A DNA stretch of 64,000 nucleotides, taken from assembly GCA_009617715.1 (NCBI GenBank), contig VTFK01000003.1, positions 3,472,001 to 3,536,000 on the forward strand, given 5' to 3'. The notes beneath the pieces were generated by a model that was given only the letters and a program-made list of their open reading frames with translations, was not told where the DNA came from and made no database searches. Position 1 is the stretch's first letter. Each line of letters begins with the position of its first letter. This DNA is from Plectrocnemia conspersa (lineage: Eukaryota; Arthropoda; Insecta; Trichoptera; Polycentropodidae). Position numbers and translations under genes: made by a program. Positions 49,795 through 60,480 of this stretch are shown in pieces.

Positions 49795-49811
49795 GTATTT
49801 TTGTTGCAGTA
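49795..49811 (+). promoter_or_regulatory. 3' splice site (acceptor) of the terminal exon
   Basis: A T-rich tract followed by TTGTTGCAG places the intron/exon boundary at 49809/49810. Downstream the frame is open to the stop; upstream it soon meets AT-rich noncoding DNA. The donor site is not in the window, which suggests a final intron of at least 49 kb. Confidence 0.75.
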
Positions 49812-50453
49812 AACACCTCAGTTCCCGGAGCTGGATTAGTAGTGGAGACAGGTAACGGTGCAGCTCTTCTGGATCTGCCAGGAACATCTTTGGACCAAGT
49901 TCGCCACATCGCTGCAGATCCTGGATTATCTACGTTGCGCTTGCCAAGAGCGCCACCAACTGCTCCACCTCCAGCCAGAGACGTGGATCTCGAAGTGTGC
50001 TTCGTTTGCAAACATTGCAAAGTGGCTTTCCTGACAGATCACGCATTATTAGCACATCAACGCCAAGTGTGCTATGCTGGCAGAGAAACAGAGCGCGGTG
50101 TCATCAGAGTCGTACAAACCGGTTTGGAATGTAGGATCTGTCCTAATGCGGAAAAATTCAAGACCCTCCAAGAATTCAGAAAACACACTGAAACTGAAAT
50201 GCATCAGCGCAATCATATACCAGCACCGCCCAAGATCGGACTACCGCCTCCCGAATCTCCACTGAGTCACGAAATGGAAGACGTGGTCAACCAGATCACA
50301 CTCTTGGCTGCCAGAGCTGCCCAAGATTCTCCTTCGTCTGGCACCAAAGACTCGAACGCTAACATTCAAAGGGAATTTTGCGCTCCAGGTCCCGCTAAGC
50401 CCAGATTTCCACCACCGGGCGAACTTCTCCAGCAAGCCAGCGCCGGTCACTAA
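49810..50453 (+). CDS. zfh2: C-terminal exon of a zinc-finger homeodomain protein (zfh2-like)
   Basis: Seen: a reading frame open from a splice acceptor (TTGTTGCAG ending at 49809) to a TAA at 50451-50453. The exon starts with two bases of a split codon (phase inferred), followed by 213 residues. Residue 1 is the N encoded at 49812. After a hydrophobic, Pro-rich N-terminal part comes a C2HC-like finger (C66-x2-C69-x12-H82-x4-C87, bases 50007-50072), then a C2H2 finger (C107-x2-C110-x14-H125-x5-H131, bases 50130-50204), then a Pro/Ser-rich tail ending LLQQASAGH. Codon use is balanced and clearly unlike the AT-rich flanks. Known: ZFH proteins are very large nuclear transcription factors with many C2H2 fingers and several homeodomains. 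Inference: the terminal fingers, the Pro-rich linkers and the setting in a huge regulatory intron point to zfh2. The homeodomains lie upstream, outside the window. Another multi-finger nuclear factor is possible; no database search was run. There is no start codon here, because this is an internal-to-terminal exon. Confidence 0.72.
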
Positions 50454-50797
50454 CCAAACTCTACGAAAGACGCGTCCGGAGATGCTAAAACCCGAGCAAC
50501 GTCGTTTACTTTGTTTAGCACTGGTGTATCGCTAAATATTTTTATAAATGTCCATAAGATATTGTGACTTGTCACGTGTATTCCTATGAAGAGTTCCTAT
50601 GCGTTTCAAAGTCAAATTATATATTTATATATATATATATATTTATTTTCTTAGCTATGCTAGACTATCGTAAGCTTATTTCTAAAGTGACCTTGGGTCT
50701 TAGCATCTCTTGTCCGCACACGACAGCTTCCGATCTGCCCAAATAGGAGTTTTGAGAGAGATCATTGTTGCTGTACAATAATTTATTCATATCTTTT

Positions 50798-50803
50798 AAT
50801 AAA
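50798..50803 (+). terminator. Proximal poly(A) signal AATAAA
   Basis: First canonical AATAAA after the stop codon, 345 bp downstream. Two more follow at 50900-50905 and 51000-51005. Position fits a short 3' UTR isoform. Confidence 0.4.
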
Positions 50804-51779
50804 TACGGTGGCGAATGTGAAGAGTTGAATAGTAGCAGATTGTCTGCACTCCACTGATCGACGAGTTTCCTATATATTCTTAGCACGGTTACTAATACTA
50901 ATAAACAATATAAAAATAGACGAAAGCTTCTGATTCCTATATTAATCTAATATAAATTTATGATTCGATGCTGACTTATATTGCGTTACGCCTGTTTCGA
51001 ATAAAAAAATAATAGACAGCATTTCTGCATTAAATTAAGACTTGTAAATATATCGGTGTGTTGATAAAAAAACATAGGTTTAAAATTGCAAAATGAAGTT
51101 TAATTTTTCGCACAATTACGTGTATTTAGATTTAAACGGGGGTAGATGATTATTTTTTTAAAATAAAATTATGTATTTTGATTTTTATCACTGTTGATCT
51201 TGTATAGTTGGTTGTGTAGTTTCATATCTATATAAAAACAATCATCACCCTCTCAGAGTTCCTGGTTCGAAATTCCTATTGAAGTGAATTTATAAATCGG
51301 TCGGAAAACTAATGACGTAACTGAGTAAAAAAAAAAGCAATCAGTTACTTTTAACGCGTGTATATTATAAATGAATAATATTTATACAATTCCATGGCGA
51401 TAAAGAATGTGAGCGATTCTCTTGAGATTATCGCGAAAGTATGTTCCTAATTTTTAATTTACTCTAAGTAAATCCGCGGTTCTTCTTCCTTTTCTTCGTG
51501 TTGTGCGATGATCTGCGAATCGCAGACGCACGATACGAATATATAAAAAACGATATAAAAAATATGTCACTTGAACTAAATGTTCTGAACGAAACTGACA
51601 TTTGACTCGAAAGTACGAAAAGCTCGTATTTTAAAATGACGACCAAAATGGCTCGCAAAAATGCGTACACGTGTATGCAAGCGTGCAGAAAAAAATATAG
51701 TCCAATTGATTTGCCATAGTTTTCTTGCAAATCTATTGGCAGCAAAGAATGTTAATAAAATATATTAAATATTTTAATA

Positions 51780-51960
51780 AAAAAAATTAAAATAATAATA
51801 AATGGTCACGTCGCGCACTGGGGGGTGGCGTGACAGCCTGCTCTCGCGCACTATGCTGAAATCGAAAAATGAATACTGATACTAATAAAATAAAATAAAT
51901 AATTGATTGACGCAAGTGACAAGCCCTCGGGCGGGCTACTCACACAAGCATTCGTTCGAA
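51780..51960. other. Short GC-richer block in the 3' UTR
   Basis: Contains GGTCACGTCGCGCAC, a G-run and CTGCTCTCGCGCAC in otherwise AT-rich UTR. The near repeat of the word CGCGCAC suggests a conserved regulatory or structural element. No ORF. Confidence 0.3.
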
Positions 51961-52929
51961 ACAATTAATTATATCTATCAATTCTTACTGATTCTGATCA
52001 TATCATAAGATATTGTGTGTGTTGCAATATTTTTATTAATTTTTCTTCGGCGATTGATTGTAGTAGGACTAATGGGGTATATGATAGGAGATTGTGCGTG
52101 TTAAAAAAATCGGTATATAATAATAATTTTTTACCACCAGCGCCACGTGTTGCGTCCATTTTGAGAGAGCAAGGAGCAATTGATACAATATTTACCATCG
52201 ACCCCCAGAAAAGCAAGTTCCTATCTTTATAGCATATAATATTATAATTTTAATAATACTACATAATGACTATGTAATACATAATACATATTTAATCAAC
52301 TAACGATAGTTTATAATGTTCTTGTAAGAAGTTCCTGGAGCATCCGAAGTAGCTATATATGAAATGTATTGATGAACATTTATATATATAGAAAATCGTG
52401 ATGTCAAAAATATAACGTTCACTATTATATTGTTTGTTTTATTATTATTAATTCTTATAAAAAAATACGATCAATAATATATCAAATTATTATTGCAATT
52501 TGTAAATTTTATTTTTCAATGATGATTTTAGTTTTACTAACAACGTTAAAGCGCAACGTCGTATTTTTAAAAATACTAACACTAGCATAAATTTATGATA
52601 AATTCATATATATATTTGCAACTAATGTGTGTGTTTTAACGTTGCTATTAAAACGTATATGAATGTTGATTTATTTTTATTTTTGTGATGTGTTTTTATA
52701 TGTCAGTAAAAAAAGCAAATATTTTATACCCAATACTTGCTGGTGGTTAGCCAGAAAAAATGAAAAAAATTGGTTCCTAATAATTATTAATAACTAACTA
52801 TTGACATATTATTATAAAGTGAAAGAATATTACTGCAGAATTTTTAGGTATTTAATATTAAAAAATGAAATAATAAACACCTTAAATTACGATGTTTTAA
52901 GAGGTTAAATGTGAAAAAAAACAGCAAAC

Positions 52930-53000
52930 TTTGACCACCCCCCAACGCCCTTTGGCGTTTTTAAATGGCGCTAGAGGGCGCTGTCAAGGGGGTGGTTTTG
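52930..53000 (+). other. GC-rich imperfect stem-loop inside the putative 3' UTR
   Basis: The arms GACCACCCCCC (52933-52943) and GGGGGTGGTTT (52988-52998) are complementary, and the interior holds CGCC/GGCG and AGGGCGC blocks that can pair further. It stands out sharply against flanking sequence that is over 75% A+T. It may be an RNA structural element, or a regulatory CACCC-type site in DNA. Confidence 0.45.
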
Positions 53001-54640
53001 ATCTGTATTATTGTACGTAACGTATTGTAGTTGTAATGATAATAATTGAGAAAAAAACAAGTAGAAATAATAATTAATATTATATCGTAGTTATATTCCA
53101 AAACGAACGAACTCGAAACTTGGGTCCTGCATCAGCTGGGCCTACCTCGCAAACAAGTGAGTTTATTTTGGAACTAAGTGTGATTCTTGGATTATTTATT
53201 CTTATTCTTATTATTATTATTATTATTGCCATTATATATTATTATTATATTTTTATTGTAAGCTACAATCCTAAGGTGGTTCGGCGCGGTGAGAAGTTCC
53301 TTCTAACGTTCGCAATAAATAAAGATTCTGATGAATATATAATTTTTATACTTTATTACTCGACCTGAAGTACTCAAAACAATAGTAATTAATATGAAAT
53401 TGAATATTGTTAAGTTTTCAATAAGAATTTCTTCGCCAGTCGATCGCCTCAAAACTATTACAACATTAATTCAACGCATATATACTTTTGTGTAGTCAGT
53501 GTATGTGTGTGAAACATTATTGCATTATTATATTTGAAGGAAAAATAATTTTAATAATTTCGTGAGAAGCAACTGCCTCTCGATAATGTTACTAATACTT
53601 ACTACAATATTTCACTGATGATTTTTGATGCTTTATTAAATCAATTGATATTTACTAGTAGTTAAATAGCCAATAATAGAATATTTTATATAATTCAATG
53701 TTACGAAATTAAAGGACGATTTTAATTTTTTTAAATTAAATTAATTTTCAATTAGATGGTTTTTGTTCTACGACACAACGCAGAGGCAGAACAGCGTATT
53801 GATTATTATTTAATTGATTTAAATTTCTTTCCTTATTTACTTTGCGTGTTCTTCGTTGCATTTAGCTGAATCTTTATATGAATGATAAATATTACAAATT
53901 TATTTATATAAAGTGGTGTAATTTTATTTTGTGTTGTGAATAATAATAATAAAAAAGAAAATGCTGAATCGTTGAGACGAAAAAAAGGCCAGTGTGTGTT
54001 GGCCGATAATGGTTCCTATGTAAATTTCATATCTCTATAACTTTTCTGTGTTTGGCGATTTTTCTATGAAGTTTCAATCACCTGATATAATATATAAATA
54101 TATGATATATATTTAGCCAAACTGTTTTTAATCGATAATATTTGTTGAAGATATTTTCTTAATAATTCGTGTTTTTAGTGAGGACCGCTTGTATAGCATT
54201 GCACTCTGAGGGACTGTGATCAAATATTGAAAAAATAATAAGATCATAGTATTAAACTTGTATGATGTTTCTTTATTGTTCATATTACGTGCGTATGTTT
54301 ATTATTATATTACTTTGTAACTTACTTATGTATTTTAATTTGTGATGTAAAACGAAAAATGTTTATATACTGTATGCATATATTAGTTTTCATCATGTAC
54401 ATAAAATATGAGCATTATTTTTTTAAGAATTTTGATACGTTATAAATATGATTATTATAATTTATTATATTATTGTATAATTTTACTGAATATTGTATAG
54501 TTTTATTATGTATAATTTTATTAAGGCTCAGTTAATTTTACAATTGATGCATTTTCCCTCAGTGTCATCAGTTTGGCAGGATTACCATCCTTGTGCAGTT
54601 CACTTTAAAAAAAAAACAATAAATTAATTGAAAGATGACA

Positions 54641-55984
54641 ATTTGATAATTAATTTTACTACATTGTCAAGTGTAATTGGTGAAATAAACTCAATGCTAG
54701 TTTATCAGAAAATAAAAAATGTGTTTAATTTACCTCAACCTACATAATTACACATACATACAAAAGATCTACTCAGATAATATCGTAAGTATATACAAAG
54801 TTAAGATAGCCTTAATTAAATATAAAATAATAAAAATATGTATAACATATGACTTCAGTAGTTCAAAGTTCAGCAATGTACAATTTCTGCTAATTTTTAG
54901 CTAATTTTAAACTGCTAAAATGAATAAAATTTTAATATAAAAATTATATGTTAAACCTACTGATAATTTCATAGTAAAAAATTGACCACATACAGTCACG
55001 AGTCCGTCTTTTTTAGGATACGTATTCATATTTTAATGAAAATAGAAAACAAGCATCACAATTTTAAACTTGCTAATATGAATAAAATTTTAAGATAAAA
55101 ATTATATGTTAAGCCTACTGATAATTTCATAGTAAAAAAATGACCACATACAAGTCACGAGCTAGTCTTTTTAGGTACGTATTCATATTTTAATGAAAAT
55201 GGAAAACAAGCAGCACTTCCTAAACAAAAAAAATAATTTAAAATCCAGATGATGTAAAAAGTGGGCTATCGGAATGTTTTGAATCAAAGCTTTCAACATT
55301 TTACGGTAATGTAATTTAAAAATCGACCGAGAAGTTAAAACTATAAAAACATTTAAAGTGTTTTTATAGTTTTATTATTAAAAAAACGACATTAATTTAA
55401 GATTTACCTATTATTATATTTTGCGTAGCTTATTGTTATTAAAAACAATAATATTAGTGTATTACTAATAACTTAAAGAACAAAAGTTATATATTATAAT
55501 TATTATTGTGGTAAAATCAAGGCGTTTTTTTATGTGGATAATAAGCTATTAGAACAATTTGTATAATATATAAATAGCACATATTAATTTACTAACTGGC
55601 AGTAAAACATCTTAAGATCGAAGTTAATTTATTATTTATACATCACTGAAATTAAAAAATATTAATTATTTCATAAAGAAAAACAAATTAAAAAAATACA
55701 TAATTGCAGCTTTAACATAAATATGTATATGGTAATGCGGATCGAGAGAGAAGATAAACTAATAATTGAGCAAATTGCATTCTTAATTATATGGTAAGTA
55801 TGATATTTTATCTGTTAAAAATCATTATCTTCTTAATTTTTTGTTTGATTTAAAATTTGCTAAGCAAAATAAACAAAACAACAACTTAATATCACTACTA
55901 AAATATCTAATCCTTCTTAATAATTATCATATAAAAACCAAACTGACATTTTGTAATAAAACCAAATATAATAAAAAATAATAT
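54641..55984. other. AT-rich 3' flank
   Basis: Holds a recent tandem duplication and a hairpin (TAAAACTATAAAAACA at 55336-55351 and its exact inverse at 55359-55374). No gene. Confidence 0.35.
54905..55216. repeat. Recent tandem duplication, period 157 bp
   Basis: Two copies start TTTTAAACT (54905 and 55062) and run together to CAGCAC/CATCAC with few differences (a TTGC/TGC indel, GAGTCC/GAGCTA and GGATAC/GGTAC). Low divergence marks it as young compared with the other arrays. Confidence 0.7.
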
Positions 55985-56520
55985 TTTCAATCCAGCGTCT
56001 TTCGTTTTTCTCCATCCATAACGCGATCTTCGACGCCAATATTTCTCACTAGCCTCCCAACCACCCACTAACCCCCTGCGCATTTTAAATTACACGTATG
56101 AGCAGCCATCTAATTTCCGATTCCATATCTCTCCCCGATCGCCGCGCATTTTATTCCCGTATGAGTCACCGAGCGAAATCCGATTCGATTAAAAAATTGG
56201 ATCTGCTGGCCTCTCTCTTTCTCTCCCCCCATCTATTGAACTATATTTCAAAAAAAGGGCCGTCATCTTTGGCTAAAAGAGTCTCCGCGGCCTCCCGCTG
56301 CCGGTCGAGTTACTCACCCCTTCTTGGTCCATTGAAGTTTAAGCCCTTAAAAACGGGCGATGGGCTTAATTCGCCCCCTGTCACAAAAATCTGCCGCCGA
56401 CCATTCCAATATAATCGATAATGTACACAAATCATTGCCGCGACACACCCTCTCTCGAATAGCGAACGATTGTTCCATTTTTGAGTGGACTTGCCACTGA
56501 CATGACAAGCATTAGTTTAA
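55985..56520. promoter_or_regulatory. Island 28, 3' flank
   Basis: CAACCACCCACTAACCCCC, CTCTCCCCGATCGCCGCG, CGCGGCCTCCCGCTGCCGG, CGCCCCCTGTC and CTGCCGCCGACC. The 107-codon open frame is basic, Ser/Arg-rich and resembles no protein. Candidate downstream enhancer. Confidence 0.45.
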
Positions 56521-56819
56521 AAAAAATTTAGTAATAAAAAAGTTAAATAAATATCAAGAATGTTTTTTTTATTTATTTTATTAAAGTAAATCATTATCAG
56601 AAAAATAAAACATTTCATACTTAAAACGAAATAATACGTACTTTCTTTTCATTGATTAAATAATGAGAGAAATTTTGATTTACAAACTAAATAAGGAAGT
56701 AAAGACTCAAATTTGCAATGGTGTTTTCTGAATGTAATCCATTGAAAAGTTGAGCTTTCTCATCGCTTTAGAATTCTACCATCTCTCACATTACACAATA
56801 TATAATAAACCACCGTCAT
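56521..56819. other. AT-rich spacer
   Basis: No feature recognised. Confidence 0.3.
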
Positions 56820-57070
56820 AAGCAATAATAAAATATGATATTATAATCTTTGTGATATCAGCGGACGAGTTTAATCGGTCCATTCAAAGGTCCAAGTTGG
56901 TCGTGAACGTGCGGCGTTTTAAGTGATCGATCTGACATTTTCCCAGGTGATAATTTATGAAATAATGGTCGATTATGGGGCCGGCAGTATTTTGCCATTA
57001 AATGATGAACACCGTTCAACTCTGACTGTTCTTTAATTAAGTTGAAACAATGTTGTGTTACATCGACCGA
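56820..57070. promoter_or_regulatory. Island 29
   Basis: TTCAAAGGTCCAAGTTGGTC (nuclear-receptor-like half sites), CCCAGGTGATAATTTATGAAA (E-box plus homeodomain cores), GGGGCCGGCAG and TTTGCCATTAAATGATG. No ORF. Strong candidate enhancer on motif density. Confidence 0.45.
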
Positions 57071-57134
57071 TGATGGTTTGATTTTATATATACATATACT
57101 ATATGTTATAATATATGAATATTTTTATTTAAAT

Positions 57135-57200
57135 TAAATTAAATTAAAACTAACGTGACCAAACAGGTTACCCCAATGCGTAAAGATAGTATTATTACAA
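57135..57200 (-). repeat. SINE distal-block fragment
   Basis: On the minus strand CTTTACGCATTGGGGTAACCTG resembles the distal block GTAACGCATTGGGCTAACG of the SINE-like family. The rest of the element is not visible. Confidence 0.3.
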
Positions 57201-57499
57201 TACAGAAAATGATAAAAAATAATACATATTAAGAAAAAAAAAAATCATAAGATTAAAAAATATGAACCGGAACAGCTCCTCGTATCCGACATTAAATATG
57301 TAGATGCGGCTCTACTAGCAGAGTGGAAATATTGAGCGAATTTTAAAACCGTTTTAAATGGTTAAATCTTTATATAACAGATCAAATTTGATTTAAATCT
57401 GGATGGCTTTCAAATCTCTTTGTACAACACTAATAAATTGAAAAATCGTGTTATTTAAAGTTCAATACTCGACTTTATTTTTCTATACAGCTATCCAAT

Positions 57500-57990
57500 A
57501 GCTTCGACCATATATGTTAAGTTTTATGGGTGCAATTAATTGGTCATCATCTCTGAGCATTCTTCTCAAATTGCGTAATTAACGGTCGTGTTAAATTATG
57601 GTAATAAGCAAGATCTCAATATTGAACCACCTCGCATGTGTGTATGTGCATCATATAATACTAGTATATGGAAAGTTTCTCTTATTATAAATTAATAAGA
57701 GAGCCCCCATATCGTAATTGTGCTTTAATCAAACACGAAATGGACGAGAGTTAATCCGGTATGTTTCTTTATCGCGCGGCTAATTGGCTTCGAGCACTTT
57801 ATAATACCGGTCACATTTGTATGGGAAAATGCAAAATTTATGGCACGGCATATAGTAGATAAACGCCATTACCATAAAATTTTATTATTTTGGTTTAATT
57901 ACCGCCGAACGCGCGTGAGCTTTCTAGATCGACGCTATTCGATTTATTGATTCCATGAAATTTATGTAGAAATTTAAAGGTCTCCTATTT
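57500..57990. promoter_or_regulatory. Island 30
   Basis: TAATCCGGTATG, GCGCGGCTAATTGGC, ATACCGGTCACATTTG, AAATTTATGGCACGGC and GTTTAATTACCGCCG. Homeodomain cores (TAATCC, TAATTG, TTTATGG, TAATTA) are dense. Candidate enhancer. Confidence 0.45.
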
Positions 57991-57999
57991 ATATGGTAA

Positions 58000-60215
58000 A
58001 TTTACATTATAATTAAACTAGATTATATTTTTACTTTTTATAACATAGAATTGGCTTATATATAATATAAACTATACGAGAGCTTTTTAAATATTTAAGT
58101 AAATATTTTTTCTCTATGAAAAACAAATATTTATATTACAATTTACTTTGTGAGTAAGTAAATATAATAAATATAAATATTACAGGTACAGTGTTTGTAA
58201 TTCTTAAATTTTAAAATATACGATTTCAAATATGATAAGATATTCAGACTTAGATAGAATTTTTTCAGTATTTATTTTTTTTCCTATATAATATAATTTT
58301 TATCTTTTTATATGACCTTCTTCCACCTTTCTAATGAAGTATTATAACTATACAAATGAGCTAATTTCCCTATTAATTAATTCAATATTTTCTCCATTAA
58401 AACTTTTCATTTAAAAAAATAGTAGTTTTCAGAAATTATGTGCGCTGCAATAAAACTTACAGATTTTTATCCCAAGTTAATCAAGCATGTTATGTTAAAT
58501 AATATTTTTGTACCTGTTCACTTCAAATTATCTCTTTTCACTCAATGTAATACTTGAATCCAGTTAAAAGCTTACTATACATTTCTGCCATCACTGTTTT
58601 ACTTTGTTGTAACACCTTAAAATAAATAATTTATTTGGAATCCTACCATACACAAAAAAATCATTCTTAGGGTGCAATCTGTATTTAGGGGTAGTAATGG
58701 CCCTTACTGCATGAGATAGCTCCTATTTTTTTTTAAGTCACGTTTGAATAAAGGACCCAGTGATCTTTAGAGAAATTACTAAAATATTAATTTTTACGCA
58801 AAATAGTACATATGTTCTGTAGTGATCAAATAGTTCATGGGTTAAACTCTTTCTAATATTTTAAAACATCTTTGGGTAGTAGACTAAAAATTCTGATCTT
58901 GTTTGATAAAAATTCGATGGTTACCGTTGAAAATGCTTCAATTTTATCTCGTATGACTATTTTATCTTTCAAGTAGTGTGGTCCAGCAAATTTTAAACCA
59001 ATTTTAACATCAAATATGTCACAAATACTTTCACAAATATGTTTTTAGCAGATGTTGAATTTATTTTCATATTAAATTCGTACAATATGCAGCTCCATGG
59101 AATTTTAATGAAACACAATTTTTTCACATTATTCTCTAATCAAGTAAAGGTTTAATAATTTTTATCATTATACAAAGATCAACTAAGGCCACAAGACAAA
59201 AAGGTAAAAATACGTTTACTACTCAACATCATGAAGAAAATAATTTAAAAATATCTTTCGGACAAAACTTTAATTTAAATTAAAGTTATGATTTTAGGAA
59301 CAACTTTTTTAATTTAATCAACTTTGAAAATATGTAGTTTTAAATTCTTCAAATCAAATTTCACAAATTCAAGTCACTTTCATATAATTATTCAAGAATA
59401 TAGGAGTTTTTAAAAAGCTTAAGAAAATTAAATTGCACAACTTATGTTATTTAAAGCAAATTATTTTAGAATAATATTTTTGTGACTTAAAACATAATAC
59501 AAAAATTCAACACCTAGATATTATTTATTAAATAAATATATTATTTATAACAATAATTAAGTCAAATTAACATTTATGCATTATAATATTTACATTTATA
59601 TTTAATAAAAAATAAAATTAATTGTCAAAGTTCTTAATCTAAATTTTTGCGATAGTCAATTAATATATCACTGTTCTCTCTACTTATTCATGACATAATT
59701 ACTCATCCACTAAACTGCTATTTCTCCGAATTCTTATCAAGTAGATTTTTAGTCTTATCAAATATTGTATAGTAATCTATTATATATGAATTTAATGCAA
59801 ATATTACATGTTATATTATTAAATAATTGAGTAATGACAGTAATTTGCCAACGTTATGTCCAATAACTAACACTCCTTCGCGAATGATAATATTTTAACC
59901 ACAATCGTAAACAGTAACATAAAACCATTAAAAACAAGTTGAAAATATTTTAACTAGTGTGTATTTTAATGGCTATATTTATATATTTATTGTTGTATTA
60001 TAAAATATAATATGTATATCGTTTTAAATATCCAACACGTTCAATTCATTTCCATATACTTAAAATACAATTTTTACGTCGCTTTTTTAATGTATAAATA
60101 TCGCCAGATCATCGTTCAACAATATTCTATTTTATATATGAGATACATTAAAGCAAATGCACGTATGCATACACAGTTATACATCGAAGGCAAATATACT
60201 TACAACATATAGCGT
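58000..60215. other. AT-rich 3' flank
   Basis: No gene, no recognised repeat beyond AT-rich words. Confidence 0.35.
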
Positions 60216-60219
60216 CGAT

Positions 60220-60480
60220 TATTATTAGTTTCGTAAGTACTGTGCGATGAACTTGTTTTCGCTCTTGCCCAGCGGTCATAAATATTTACAACTTAATTAC
60301 TGGATAATTATACTGCCTTATATCAGATTTTATATTTTAATTGCCCCCCGGCCACACCGGTGTCTGAGTGAATTTGTCACAAAAAAAACAGAGCGACCGA
60401 CCATTCCGACGCATTATTAATTACCGTAATTATAACCCGAGTCAACTGACGAAACTAGAATAGCGATTGAAGATATTAAT
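60220..60480. promoter_or_regulatory. Island 31
   Basis: CTTGCCCAGCGGTCATAAATA, TTGCCCCCCGGCCACACCGG, AACAGAGCGACCGACC and TAATTACCGTAATTATAACCC (TAATTA repeated). Candidate enhancer. Confidence 0.4.

Larger units (their letters stand above)
1..49809 (+). other. Presumed giant last intron (or intron plus upstream gene body)
   Basis: No second exon, tRNA or rRNA gene could be supported in this stretch. Every short open frame in it is either AT-rich chance sequence or a low-complexity read-through of a GC-rich island. Its content is given in the entries below. The strand is taken from the terminal exon. If an upstream exon of a different gene exists left of the window, part of this could be intergenic. 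Confidence 0.5.
50454..54640 (+). other. Probable long 3' UTR of the zfh2-like gene
   Basis: No coding capacity is visible. The + strand is T-rich over much of the stretch, especially 53380-54560, and switches to A-rich repeats after about 54700, which fits transcription ending near 54.6 kb. Candidate poly(A) signals AATAAA lie at 50798-50803, 50900-50905 and 51000-51005, with a late one near 54617. A Pumilio-type TGTAAATA is at 51043-51050 and a K-box-like CTGTGAT at 54214-54220. Inference: alternative polyadenylation giving short (about 0.4-0.6 kb) and long (about 4.2 kb) UTRs, as is common in neural transcription factors. The long form is uncertain without RNA data. Confidence 0.45.

Noticed and set aside
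49739..50020. Minus-strand open frame over the exon (93 codons)
   Set aside because: Shadow of the real exon; the plus frame has zinc-finger signatures and a splice acceptor.
52017..52232. 71-codon frame within the UTR as a downstream ORF
   Set aside because: No recognisable domain and a comparable frame runs on the opposite strand; AT-rich chance frame is more likely.
56098..56421. 107-codon frame in the 3' flank
   Set aside because: Low-complexity Ser/Arg-rich composition and no recognisable domain; better as a regulatory island.
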